Positions 1 through 8,366 of a DNA stretch of 64,000 nucleotides are shown piece after piece. Positions within the stretch are counted from its first letter, which is position 1; each line of letters begins with the position of its first letter. The notes beneath the pieces were generated by a model. The model was not told the DNA's origin and searched no databases. It saw nothing but the letters and a program-made list of their open reading frames with translations. Origin of the DNA: Alphaproteobacteria bacterium (GTDB lineage: Bacteria; Pseudomonadota; Alphaproteobacteria; Rhizobiales; Rhizobiaceae); the NCBI GenBank assembly GCA_024742485.1, contig JANSYK010000002.1, positions 682,001 through 746,000 on the forward strand, given 5' to 3'. A program made the translations under genes and the position numbers.

Positions 1-1599
1 CGATGGCCGGGCCAGTGTTCTCAGGATAGCGGAAACATGAACAAGCAGTGCGTCACCGGCGGCGTGGCCAAATGTGTCGTTGATCTGCTTGAACCGATCG
101 AGGTCAACGATCAGCAGCGCATGGGACAATGTCTCCGGCTGCTCACCCGTCTCCGGCCGGGAAAGCTCGCTGTCCAGGAAGCGGCGATTCGGAAGCCCCG
201 TCAGACTGTCATGCAGGGCCATATGTTCGATTTTCGCCTTGGTGGCCTCAAGTTCCGCATTCCGGTGCTCCATCTGGGACTTGGCCTGTGTCAACGCATC
301 ATGCAGTTTCACATCGGCGGTTACATCCCAGTTCAGGCCGATGATGCGCGGAGCATTGCCAACATTGTGAACGGCGGCCTTGGCTCTGATGTGCCGGATA
401 TCGCCATTGCGCAGGATGACACGAAAATTGGATTGGTATTGTCCGCGTGATTGCAGCGCCTCATCGAATTCATCCAGCGCGCGCTGCGCATCGTCGGGAT
501 GCAGCGTACTGCTCCAGACATCGACATTGGGTGTTTCGATGTCCGGCGGCAGGTCGTAAAGCTCGCGCATCCGGTCATCCCAAACCAGTTCATCGGTTTC
601 GAGATTGAGTTCCCAGACGCCCACATTTGACGCGTCAAGGGCGAGTTCCAGTCGTCGCGACAGGCGTTGCAGGTGTTCCTCACGAATCCGCAGGTCCCGC
701 ATGCTCGTCTTGCGCTGTTCGGACAGGCGTTCGGCAATCGCGATCGGCAGCAGGACCAGAATTCCGGCAATGATGATGAGGAGGCGCTGCCACCAGACTG
801 CTGCAGACGGTTGGTTCCAACCATTCTTGGGAACTGCGGCCAGCAGCCATGAGCCGTTTGGCAGAGCAACTTCAGCGGTCACGGGCGATGAAGCCAATAC
901 GCTGACAGGTCCGAAGAATTGCGCCCCGGAACCGCCGGAAGCATCCTGCCCGATGATTGCCACATCGATCGGCAAATCGGGATCGAGCAGACCGCTGTCC
1001 CGGTAAAGGCGTTCCGTGTCGATCACTGCCGAAACAATACCCCAAAAACCGCTTTCGCCGGCTTCCCCGGTGAAGACGGGAAAACGGCCGATGATCCCCT
1101 CGCCACCCTGGACCAGATCGACCGGCCCGGCGATTACGATTTCCGCGCCATCACGAACGGCCATCGCCATGGCGCGTTGCGCCGCGTTCTGGCGATAGTC
1201 CAGGCCAATCGCCCGCTCATTGCCTGCCATAGGATACATCAGGGAGACAATGAGATCGGGCGCGGCAGCAATATTGCGCAGTTGCGAGTTGCCCGTGAAC
1301 AGGTGGCTGGACAATTCGGCGAACCGGCCCTGTGGCATTTCGGGCTCTGTTTTCAAAGTGGAAATGAGCCCTCGGACCAACTGGATGTTTCCGTTGATGT
1401 TGCCTTCGAGTTTTGCGCGGATGAGGCCGATGCGTTCACCCACCGAAATCCGCAATTCCTGTTGCGCCGCTTCCCGGTTCTGCCTGTCAACAAGGGTTCC
1501 GACCATGGCGATCAGAACAAAGGCAACCACAAGCAGCGGACTGAAGCCCAGCTTGCTGGCCGTAGACTGCCTTTGTGTCGGTTTCAGTTCGGAGTCCAT
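1..1599 (-). CDS. CHASE-PAS-GGDEF membrane sensor (probable diguanylate cyclase), C-terminus cut by window edge
   Basis: The frame is open from an ATG at 1599 to the window edge, giving 533 residues without a stop. One membrane segment lies near residues 17-37 and a second just before the cytoplasmic half (WWQRLLIIIAGILVLLP). The extracytoplasmic part between them resembles a CHASE ligand-binding domain (GISP-like variant 'VSLMYPMAGNERAIGLDYR'). A PAS domain follows (LALDASNVGVWELN ... FRVILRNGDIRHIRAKA), then the start of a GGDEF domain (HDSLTGLPNRRF, IVDLDRFKQINDTFGH). The GG(D/E)EF signature itself lies beyond position 1, so catalytic competence and any EAL domain cannot be judged. The expected role is synthesis of cyclic di-GMP in response to an external signal. 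No partner gene is visible in the window. Confidence 0.88.
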   Translation of the reverse strand, partial: MDSELKPTQRQSTASKLGFSPLLVVAFVLIAMVGTLVDRQNREAAQQELRISVGERIGLIRAKLEGNINGNIQLVRGLISTLKTEPEMPQGRFAELSSHLFTGNSQLRNIAAAPDLIVSLMYPMAGNERAIGLDYRQNAAQRAMAMAVRDGAEIVIAGPVDLVQGGEGIIGRFPVFTGEAGESGFWGIVSAVIDTERLYRDSGLLDPDLPIDVAIIGQDASGGSGAQFFGPVSVLASSPVTAEVALPNGSWLLAAVPKNGWNQPSAAVWWQRLLIIIAGILVLLPIAIAERLSEQRKTSMRDLRIREEHLQRLSRRLELALDASNVGVWELNLETDELVWDDRMRELYDLPPDIETPNVDVWSSTLHPDDAQRALDEFDEALQSRGQYQSNFRVILRNGDIRHIRAKAAVHNVGNAPRIIGLNWDVTADVKLHDALTQAKSQMEHRNAELEATKAKIEHMALHDSLTGLPNRRFLDSELSRPETGEQPETLSHALLIVDLDRFKQINDTFGHAAGDALLVHVSAILRTLARPS

Positions 1600-2015
1600 T
1601 TGTTCCAACCATCGATCCGAGCATTACGGGCCGGACCGAGTCCCCACCTGGTGACAAACGACGAAATCCGATGGTTCCGAAAGTGTCGCACCCTGGAATT
1701 GCGCGTCTAGTCCCAATGACCCTGACGGAACAAAGATAAAAAACCTTGAATTGATTTGGTTAAAATAGTCACAACTCTACCGTGTTGGTGAGCAGGCATG
1801 CAGCCTGGGGAACTCGGATTTGAACCCATCACCAACGGAAAATAGGCATATGTGCCTAGAGAAACAGCAGCTTTGACAATAGCCGTCTGGCGGCGTCTCG
1901 CCATCAAATGATGCGACCAAATTCTTTTGTCATGGACGTCGGGAGGGGTGGCTTGCCGTTCGACCAAATCGCTGGACTTGCCATGCCGGAGTATCGCCGG
2001 AGCCGCATCGTCGGA

Positions 2016-3410
2016 ATGACCGCGGACTGTGCTGCGACTGATCGCTCCGGATGCTTCGAACCGCTCTATCCGGCAATCCGCCGCCGTAAGCCCGGCATTA
2101 TTGCGACGATCCGCGGCCTGTACGCGAACCCGATCACCCTGCTGACTGAGGAACATTACAAAAACGGGATTGTCATCGACCGGATGTTCGGATTGCGAGC
2201 CGTGTCGTTGAACGATCCCGATCACATTCGTCAGGTCTTCGTCACCGATCGGCAAAAATATGGCATCGATCCGATCCGCAAGCTCCTGCTCAAGAGAAAC
2301 TTCGGGAGAGGCATGGCCTCGGTGGAAGGTGAGGAATGGCGTGGAATCCGCAAGGTCGCTGCGACCCAGTTCACCCATCCCAAGTTGCAGCGCTATGGTG
2401 CCGAAATCGCGGCGGTGGTTAGGCGCTGTTGCCTTGGTCAGCCGCAACAGCAACATATCTCCGCGTCTCGCTGGGTCACGAGACTTGCGATGGACAATGG
2501 CATGAAATGCCTCTTCTCGTTGGACCGTGACCGCCAGTTCGAACCGATGATGGACACCAATTCCGCCTATTTGGAACACGGCATGTCGCTTGACGTCATG
2601 GATGTCATGCGCGCTCCTGCCGCCTTGCCGCGGGCCATGAAGAAATCCATGGGTGTCATCCAGCGGCGGCACAGATCCATCGTAAGGGCGTTGTATCACG
2701 CGCGGATCGGCCGCATGAATTCAGGAAGCGGCGCGCCCGACGATCTGCTGACCGGCATCTGCCGCCACTACGCTCCAAGCGCGGTGTCCGGTGGTGAATG
2801 TCCCGCGGCCCTGGACAATATCGGCACAATGTTCGGCGCGTCCTACGACACGACCAGCAAGGTGATAGCCTGGGCAATTTACCTGCTGTCGCAATCGCCG
2901 GCAGCGTCAGATGCGATTCTCAAGGAGCTGGACGGGGGCGAGCACGATCATTTGCCACCCGACCGATGGCCGGATGCCCTACCGGTAACTCTGGCGACGG
3001 TCCGCGAAGCGCTGAGACTGTATCCGGCCATTCCGGGCATGGTCCGTCATGCGCTGCAGAACGCCAGCATCGGTTCTCAACCAATCAAGAAGGGTGATTA
3101 TGTTGTCGCCAGCATCTGGCTCCTGCACCGGTCCGAACGCCACTGGAATGACGGTGCCCGGTTCCGGATCGAACGCTTCCTGCCGGGCGGGGAGGCCAGC
3201 CGGAAGACCGATTGCTACATGCCGTTCGGCATTGGGCCGCGCACCTGTATCGGGCGTCAGTTCGCAGAACTCGAATGTGTCATCACACTCGCAATCCTGC
3301 TGAGAGATTTCGACTTTCGTTATGCCGGGAAACGGCCGCCGGAACCGGTCTGGAAAGGCACGTTGCGTTCGAGCAACGGCATCCCGGTTGTTATGACAAG
3401 AAGACGCTGA
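2016..3410 (+). CDS. Cytochrome P450
   Basis: Heme-thiolate monooxygenase of about 464 residues. The K-helix ExxR is EALR (331-334). The heme loop is FGIGPRTCIG, with Cys411 as the thiolate ligand. The I-helix oxygen-activation motif is GASYDTT (274-280), with the usual acid-alcohol pair. The frame is open further upstream, with ATGs at 1908 and 1983. I prefer 2016 because the protein then begins just before the proline-rich P450 N-terminus, but ribosome-binding sites are weak at all three. The stop is 11 bp before the GTG of a carotenoid-type membrane protein with a good Shine-Dalgarno, so the two are probably co-transcribed. An oxygenase acting on a carotenoid or other isoprenoid is an inference from that neighbour only. 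It is not closely similar to the two P450s at 7.1 and 11.7 kb. Confidence 0.85.
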   Translation: MTADCAATDRSGCFEPLYPAIRRRKPGIIATIRGLYANPITLLTEEHYKNGIVIDRMFGLRAVSLNDPDHIRQVFVTDRQKYGIDPIRKLLLKRNFGRGMASVEGEEWRGIRKVAATQFTHPKLQRYGAEIAAVVRRCCLGQPQQQHISASRWVTRLAMDNGMKCLFSLDRDRQFEPMMDTNSAYLEHGMSLDVMDVMRAPAALPRAMKKSMGVIQRRHRSIVRALYHARIGRMNSGSGAPDDLLTGICRHYAPSAVSGGECPAALDNIGTMFGASYDTTSKVIAWAIYLLSQSPAASDAILKELDGGEHDHLPPDRWPDALPVTLATVREALRLYPAIPGMVRHALQNASIGSQPIKKGDYVVASIWLLHRSERHWNDGARFRIERFLPGGEASRKTDCYMPFGIGPRTCIGRQFAELECVITLAILLRDFDFRYAGKRPPEPVWKGTLRSSNGIPVVMTRRR

Positions 3411-3421
3411 AGGGGGAATAC

Positions 3422-4393
3422 GTGTCGGATATGATAGTCTCGCACCGAAAACAATCGATCATCTGCATCAGCCTGGTGGCCGTGGCATGGTTCGGCAATG
3501 CTCTCTATGCCGTGGGAACGCCGGACGGGCTGCTGAAATACTGGTCGCCGGCGTTGGTTGCCGGTGCGATGCTGACATTTCTTTTCTATCACGGAAGTCG
3601 TGCCGAGGGGCGTCATGCCGTCTTCACCTTTGTTATCACGATTTTCCTGATCGGCTGGTCATTCGAGACCATCAGCATTCATACCGGCTTTCCCTTCGGC
3701 CACTATCACTACACATCCGTAATGGGCCCTTTTCTGGGACACGTCCCCGTGTCGGTGATGCCGGCCTATTGCGTCATGGGTTACATTTCCTGGGCGACAG
3801 CACGGGTCATTGTCTCGCGAACCCGACAGGACTCCGGCTCCATCATGCGTTTCGGTGTTCCGGTTGTCGCCGCTGCTCTCATGGTGATGTGGGATGCTTC
3901 GATGGATCCATTGCGCGCGACGGTCGAGGCCAGGTGGGTGTGGCGTGACGGCGGTCCGCATTTTGGCGTGCCGCTGCTCAATTTCGCCGGATGGTTCATG
4001 GTCACATTCCTGATGTTCCAGGCCTATGCGCTCCTGCGTGACCGGTTGCCGAAAAACGAACGGTCTGCGGTGATATCGGATAATTTCTGGATGGCTGCGC
4101 CGCTGATGTATCTGGCATTTCCGGTTGAATATCTTCTCAATCCCCTGGTGACGGCAGGCGCCGGTCAAAATGTCAGCGTCAATGGCGTGCTTGTTCCCGT
4201 GAAAGTCGTTCACACGGATATCGCTCTGTTGACCGGTGCAACCATGGTGCCGGTGGCGCTCCTGGCCATCGCCCAACTGCTGCGCATTCGCAGGGCGGCG
4301 GAGCCGGGGCGGGATGAAATCGGTTTGACGGTCGGGCATGCGACAAATGCGGGCCGGTCGAATCAGCTGTCCAGGCGGCCTTTCAGCAAATAG
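3422..4393 (+). CDS. Carotenoid biosynthesis protein, CruF/DUF422 family
   Basis: Polytopic membrane protein of about 323 residues from a GTG at 3422, preceded by AAGGGGGA at good spacing; an ATG at 3431 is the alternative. The family signature is clear: an early segment with HTGFPFGHYHYTS, a VPVSVMPAYCVMGY stretch, then an MWDASMDP motif and several more hydrophobic helices. The family includes CruF, a 1',2'-hydratase of acyclic carotenoid ends, and bisanhydrobacterioruberin hydratase. Whether this protein hydrates a carotenoid is unproven because no crtB, crtI or crtE is in the window. It follows the P450 by 11 bp, so a two-step modification of a C30-C50 isoprenoid is a reasonable guess. 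Its 3' end overlaps a convergent pseudogene remnant. Confidence 0.75.
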   Translation: MSDMIVSHRKQSIICISLVAVAWFGNALYAVGTPDGLLKYWSPALVAGAMLTFLFYHGSRAEGRHAVFTFVITIFLIGWSFETISIHTGFPFGHYHYTSVMGPFLGHVPVSVMPAYCVMGYISWATARVIVSRTRQDSGSIMRFGVPVVAAALMVMWDASMDPLRATVEARWVWRDGGPHFGVPLLNFAGWFMVTFLMFQAYALLRDRLPKNERSAVISDNFWMAAPLMYLAFPVEYLLNPLVTAGAGQNVSVNGVLVPVKVVHTDIALLTGATMVPVALLAIAQLLRIRRAAEPGRDEIGLTVGHATNAGRSNQLSRRPFSK

Positions 4394-4546
4394 GCCTGCA
4401 TCTTGCCTTTGCCCTTCATTTCGGTTTCTCCGCGGTCTTCGAAACGGAATTTGCCGGCCAGAAGGTCATGGGTTGACTGGCCAACCTGGATCTCGCCGGC
4501 CGCAATTGATGCCGACCCTGATGTTGAGTGGATGGTCCAGCAGCTC
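4363..4546 (-). pseudogene. Remnant of a class III adenylate/guanylate cyclase (C-terminal tail with internal deletion)
   Basis: On the minus strand, just after the HAD gene's stop, one frame reads ELLDHPLNIRVGIN (ending at 4505), the conserved start of the cyclase strand that normally continues into GxVxAGxxG. The adjacent frame then gives AGEIQVGQSTHDLL followed by KFRFEDRG, EMKGKGKMQAYLLKG and a stop at 4363. This is the typical end of a class III cyclase catalytic domain. The two parts are joined in different frames with roughly 50 residues missing, and there is no start codon, so it is a decayed remnant. The last 31 bp overlap the 3' end of the convergent CruF-like gene. Confidence 0.72.
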
Positions 4547-5284
4547 TCAATTGCCAGATTTCATCTGCGAAGCGGCCGCGGCATTTTCCAGATAGTGCTC
4601 CAGAAACCCGGCAAGATCGTCGGTGACATAGTCGATATGGTCACCATCATCACCAATCTGTTCCCAGTCCTCACTCATGACCGTATCGATATTGTTCGGC
4701 ACGATCAGGACGGTGCGCATACCAAGGGTTTTGGGAACCGCCAGATTGCGCGGTAAATCCTCGAACATCACCGCATCCCTGCTGTCGATCCGGTGCAGGG
4801 ACAGAAACCGGTCATAGGTTTCGGCTGCCGGTTTGGGCATCAGATCAGCGGCCAGAATGTCGAAGATCTCGTCAAAATGGTCGAGGATGCCCAGCGCCGT
4901 GGCAGTTCGCTCCGCATGGCCAACATCACCATTGGTAAAGATGAATTTGCGCCCCGGCAGGGCCCGGATGGCCGCCCCGAGCGCCGGGTCCGGTTTAACC
5001 CAGGAATAGTCGATATCGTGGACCTTCTCCAGGAAATCATTCGCATCGATACCGTGTTCCTTGATCAACCCGTTCATGGTCGTTCCATGATCGCGGTAAT
5101 AGGCCTTTTGCAGGCGCCTCGCCTCATCGCGTGGCAGCCGCAACAGCTCTGCCACATAGGACGTCATCTTCTGGTCGATCTGCGAAAAAAGATCGGTGTG
5201 GCGGGGATATAGTGTGTTGTCGAGATCGAAAACCCAATTGGTGACCGGGTGAAAATCGTCATGGCGCGGCAGGTGATTGGACAT
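4547..5284 (-). CDS. Pyrimidine 5'-nucleotidase, HAD superfamily
   Basis: A 245-residue soluble HAD hydrolase. Motif I is FDLDNTLYP, with the nucleophile and acid/base aspartates. Motif II is FTNGD, the conserved lysine lies in MPKPAAETYD, and motif III/IV is FEDLPRN. This pattern and length match the SDT1-like pyrimidine nucleotidase subfamily (TIGR01993 type), which dephosphorylates UMP/CMP-like nucleotides. The open frame extends upstream, but the ATG at 5284 is preceded by AAGG at proper spacing and begins just before the catalytic motif. It is divergent from the EamA transporter at 5367, with about 80 bp between them. A cyclase remnant lies directly downstream. Confidence 0.85.
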   Translation of the reverse strand: MSNHLPRHDDFHPVTNWVFDLDNTLYPRHTDLFSQIDQKMTSYVAELLRLPRDEARRLQKAYYRDHGTTMNGLIKEHGIDANDFLEKVHDIDYSWVKPDPALGAAIRALPGRKFIFTNGDVGHAERTATALGILDHFDEIFDILAADLMPKPAAETYDRFLSLHRIDSRDAVMFEDLPRNLAVPKTLGMRTVLIVPNNIDTVMSEDWEQIGDDGDHIDYVTDDLAGFLEHYLENAAAASQMKSGN

Positions 5285-5366
5285 CCAAGCCTTATGACAC
5301 AGAAGCCGTTTGTCTGCACGGCCAAATTCATTGGCCCGGGGCTCTGAATCATGATACGGCGCGGCG

Positions 5367-6272
5367 ATGGAATTATGGATCCCGATCACGCTCGTCGCCG
5401 CCTTTTTGCAGAACATCCGTTCAGCCATGCAAAAGCACCTCAAGGGGGTGATGGGCACCACCGGCGCAACCTTTGTCCGCTTTGGTTTCGGTTTTCCTTT
5501 CGCCCTGTTGTTCGTTGCGGGGCTGCATTGGGGTGTCGGCATGAGCCTGCCGGTGCTCAATGGCACGTTTTTCCTTTGGGCAATCGTCGGCGGCGTATCC
5601 CAGATCACTGCGACGCTGCTCCTTGTCTATCTGTTTTCGTTCCGCAATTTCACTGTCGGAACGGCCTATTCACGTACAGAACCGGCGCAGGCAGCGTTTT
5701 TCGGACTGATATTTCTGGGCGAAACCGTCACAAGGGGCAGCCTCTTTGCCATCGCCATTTCGGTGGTTGGAGTCATGCTGATTTCAGTGGCGCGCAGTCC
5801 GATGAGCTGGGCCGGTCTCGTGACGTCCATATTCAGCCGAACAGCGCTGATCGGGCTGGGATCGGGCACCGCCTTCGGGATTTCCGCCGTGTCCTACCGC
5901 GCAGCGTCATTGTCGCTTGGCGGTCCGAATTTCGTCATGCAGGCAGCGGTGACTCTGGCCTTTGTCATTGTGTTCCAGACCGCCATCATGCTGATCTGGA
6001 TGATCTTGCGCGACCGCAGCGAGATTGGCCATATCGCAAGGGCCTGGAAACCTGCGCTGGTCGTCGGCCTTGCCGGCGTGACGGCATCCTTCGGCTGGTT
6101 CATGGCCATGACCCTGCAACAGGCCGCCTATGTCAAGGTTCTGGCGCAGGTCGAGATCATCTTCACCTATGCCTCGTCGGTCTTCATCTTCCGCGAGGCC
6201 GTCAACCGGCTGGAGATCATCGGCACGGTGCTGATTGTCGCCGGTGTTGTTGCGCTGGTGCTTTTTGCGTGA
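5367..6272 (+). CDS. EamA/DMT-family permease
   Basis: A 301-residue membrane protein with about ten hydrophobic segments in two EamA repeats. The first repeat contains RTEPAQAAFFGLIFLGE and the second AQVEIIFTYASSVFIFRE, the conserved helix pair that ends each DMT half. Members export or exchange small metabolites such as amino acids and nucleotides; the substrate cannot be deduced here. The start at 5367 has only a modest upstream GGCG stretch. A second, longer reading frame overlaps it but lacks any membrane pattern and is rejected. About 200 bp without a recognisable gene follow. Confidence 0.85.
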   Translation: MELWIPITLVAAFLQNIRSAMQKHLKGVMGTTGATFVRFGFGFPFALLFVAGLHWGVGMSLPVLNGTFFLWAIVGGVSQITATLLLVYLFSFRNFTVGTAYSRTEPAQAAFFGLIFLGETVTRGSLFAIAISVVGVMLISVARSPMSWAGLVTSIFSRTALIGLGSGTAFGISAVSYRAASLSLGGPNFVMQAAVTLAFVIVFQTAIMLIWMILRDRSEIGHIARAWKPALVVGLAGVTASFGWFMAMTLQQAAYVKVLAQVEIIFTYASSVFIFREAVNRLEIIGTVLIVAGVVALVLFA

Positions 6273-6476
6273 AGCAAGCCAGAATTTTTGACAGTGTGTC
6301 CGGCTTGTCGCGCTCCGTGGCCGGTGTTATGGGACACATCATGAGCCCTCGTCGTCACATGCCTGCCGCCATCCCTGGCACCCGAATTCTTCGCCCGGTC
6401 TGAATATCCAGGCCGGGAACCGGAGCATTTTGTTGACGACTGCGCGCGATTTCGCGATCCAAAGAGGCTTATTTCC

Positions 6477-6977
6477 ATGCCAGAAGACCAGGCAACCCTT
6501 CATCTGTTGGCCGGCAAGATATGCGCCGGCAAATCCTCACTGGCCGAGGAACTCGGCCGCGATCCCGGGACCGTCCTCATTGGTGAGGATCAGTGGCTGG
6601 CGTCACTCTTCGGTGACGAGATGAGCACGCTAGGCGACTATGTCCGTTACTCCGCGCGGTTGCGAACCGCGATGAAACCGCATCTTGTGGCGCTCCTGCG
6701 TACCGGTGTTTCCATCGTTCTGGATTACCCGGCGAACACCCGGTCCAGTCGGGCATGGATGCGCGCAATCATCGACGAAGCGGCATGTCGGCACGCACTG
6801 CACTTTCTTGATGTTCCAGATGAGGTCTGCAAGGCGCGCCTGCGCAAACGCAATGCGGCCGGCACGCATGAATTTGCCGCCACCGACGAACAGTTCGACA
6901 AGGTATCGTCTCACTTTGAAGCACCAGCGGACAGCGAAGGCTTCAACATTGTCAGACATGGTGGGGACGCGCGTTAG
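6477..6977 (+). CDS. P-loop NTPase, kinase-like (AAA_33/zeta-toxin type)
   Basis: Small soluble protein of 166 residues. The Walker A is GKICAGKSS near residue 13, and a DxW-type substrate stretch (IGEDQWLASLF) follows. The middle holds LDYPANTRSSRAWM. The lid region HFLDVPDEVCKARLRKRN is typical of small-molecule and zeta-toxin-like kinases, where the arginines contact phosphate. The ATG at 6477 has AGAGG upstream. There is no antitoxin-like neighbour, so a toxin role is not supported. A nucleotide, antibiotic or sugar kinase is equally possible. Confidence 0.75.
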   Translation: MPEDQATLHLLAGKICAGKSSLAEELGRDPGTVLIGEDQWLASLFGDEMSTLGDYVRYSARLRTAMKPHLVALLRTGVSIVLDYPANTRSSRAWMRAIIDEAACRHALHFLDVPDEVCKARLRKRNAAGTHEFAATDEQFDKVSSHFEAPADSEGFNIVRHGGDAR

Positions 6978-7119
6978 TTCTGGCAGGCGTCAGGATTGAG
7001 TCGATTTCGCCTGAACCATCGCACACCGCAGGCGGATCGCATGTAACTGGGAAACAATATGGCTTCGCGGTCGATACATTGTTCTGCCCGATCTCGGCCG
7101 GCTCTGGATGCCGATTGGA

Positions 7120-8355
7120 TTAGTCTGACACCTCAATCGCCAGTTGCGAGTCGAACACAAATGGCAGGGTTTTGAAATGCCGCCGGGCCGTGCTTTCGTC
7201 TATTTCGGACGGGTGAGCGGGGTCCCGGGCGATGCCGTGACGCAGCAATTCACGCATCACAAGCGCGATGGTGCCCACTTCGGTTTCCTCCGCGTCCTTG
7301 TTTTCTTCCGTGACCTTCACACCCACAGCGAGCAATTTGCCAAGGCAGACATGGGGGCCGCTGCCAAAGGACAGCCCATGAAGTGGCAGATTGTCCGACA
7401 GATCGCGGTGCGGATTGAACTGTTCGGCGTCCTCTCCGAACAACGCCTGAAGGCGGTTGGTTTTGGTGAGATCCACCGTCACATATTCGTCCTGCACCGC
7501 GTCGTGGCCGTCGGGCAGATGCATCGGACACAGGGCACGGCGCTTGGTGATCGGGCTGGCCGGGTGCAGGCGCGTGTTTTCCCAGATGAATTTCTGCATC
7601 AGGATGGGATCGCGCAGCAGGTTCTGGCGATCTTCGGGGTGGTCCTCGAACCAATCCAGTACATTGTTGACCATGTTCATCAGCACATTGGCCGTGGTGA
7701 AGGCTCCTGCAAGGATAAAGAACGCCGCGTCCTTCATCCGCTCGTCATAAGGCAGGTCGTCATCGGTGGGATCGGAGAGCAGCTGTGCGGTAATCGCGTC
7801 CTGCGGCAGATCGGTCCTGGTGATTTCTCCGGCATTGAAGCGCTCGACAATGGCTTTGCGTCGCGCCAGTGACGGTTCAAAAAACTCGTCGCGGAAGGTT
7901 GTCAACGCCTCTTCCAACTCCGCCAGAAGCCGGTCGCGGTCGGACGGATCGGTCAGTTGCCCCATGGTCGGCGCGTGACCCAGTTTGCTGAGCAGGGCAA
8001 GCAGCCTGTCCGTGTCGGCTTCGGTGTTGCGCCGGTCAATGCCAGCGCTGTCTGCTGTCAGATTGATCAGCACGCGGTAGGCGAATTTCGCCATGTCGCC
8101 ACCACCCGCTGCGATGGCCGGATCCATGGTCTCGCGGATGGCCTTGGGGAAAACATGGTTCTGGTAGTGCTTGAAGAAACGCCGGTTGAAAACGCCCGCA
8201 AAGATGCGCTTTTTCTTTGTGTGGTCCTCGCCATGCAGGCAAACCACCGTTCGGGGCAGAAACACCGTATCCGCATCGTACAGCGCCTGATGCAAGTCCG
8301 GCAGACGCAATGTTTCCTCTGCTTCGCGATAGTCGATCACAAAATGTTCGGGCAT
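7120..8355 (-). CDS. Cytochrome P450, atypical subfamily (paralogue 1)
   Basis: A 411-residue P450, last gene of a three-gene minus-strand operon (10745 to 7120). ExxR is ENTR (259-262), followed by LHPASP. The heme loop is FGSGPHVCLG, with Cys337. Two features are odd. The I-helix motif is AGAFTT (216-221), so the acidic residue before the conserved Thr is missing. After the heme cysteine the L-helix is interrupted by a charged insertion (about residues 346-358, TEENKDAEETE) where most P450s run straight on. A CPMHL motif sits after the K-helix. The P450 at 11726-12946 shares all of this, so the two are paralogues in one regulon. The substrate is unknown. Confidence 0.88.
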   Translation of the reverse strand: MPEHFVIDYREAEETLRLPDLHQALYDADTVFLPRTVVCLHGEDHTKKKRIFAGVFNRRFFKHYQNHVFPKAIRETMDPAIAAGGGDMAKFAYRVLINLTADSAGIDRRNTEADTDRLLALLSKLGHAPTMGQLTDPSDRDRLLAELEEALTTFRDEFFEPSLARRKAIVERFNAGEITRTDLPQDAITAQLLSDPTDDDLPYDERMKDAAFFILAGAFTTANVLMNMVNNVLDWFEDHPEDRQNLLRDPILMQKFIWENTRLHPASPITKRRALCPMHLPDGHDAVQDEYVTVDLTKTNRLQALFGEDAEQFNPHRDLSDNLPLHGLSFGSGPHVCLGKLLAVGVKVTEENKDAEETEVGTIALVMRELLRHGIARDPAHPSEIDESTARRHFKTLPFVFDSQLAIEVSD

Positions 8356-8366
8356 TGGCGCTCTCC

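Noticed and set aside
1816-1827. T-loop-like sequence GGGTTCAAATCC on the minus strand suggesting a tRNA
   Set aside because: The flanking bases do not form a T stem, and no acceptor, D or anticodon arm can be drawn.
1707-2699. 330-codon minus-strand frame antisense to the first P450
   Set aside because: No family motifs and a composition typical of antisense frames in G+C-rich DNA. The plus strand has complete P450 signatures.
5351-6403. 350-codon plus-strand frame overlapping the EamA permease
   Set aside because: Rich in Arg, His and Cys, with no membrane segments. The overlapping frame has the ten-helix DMT pattern.
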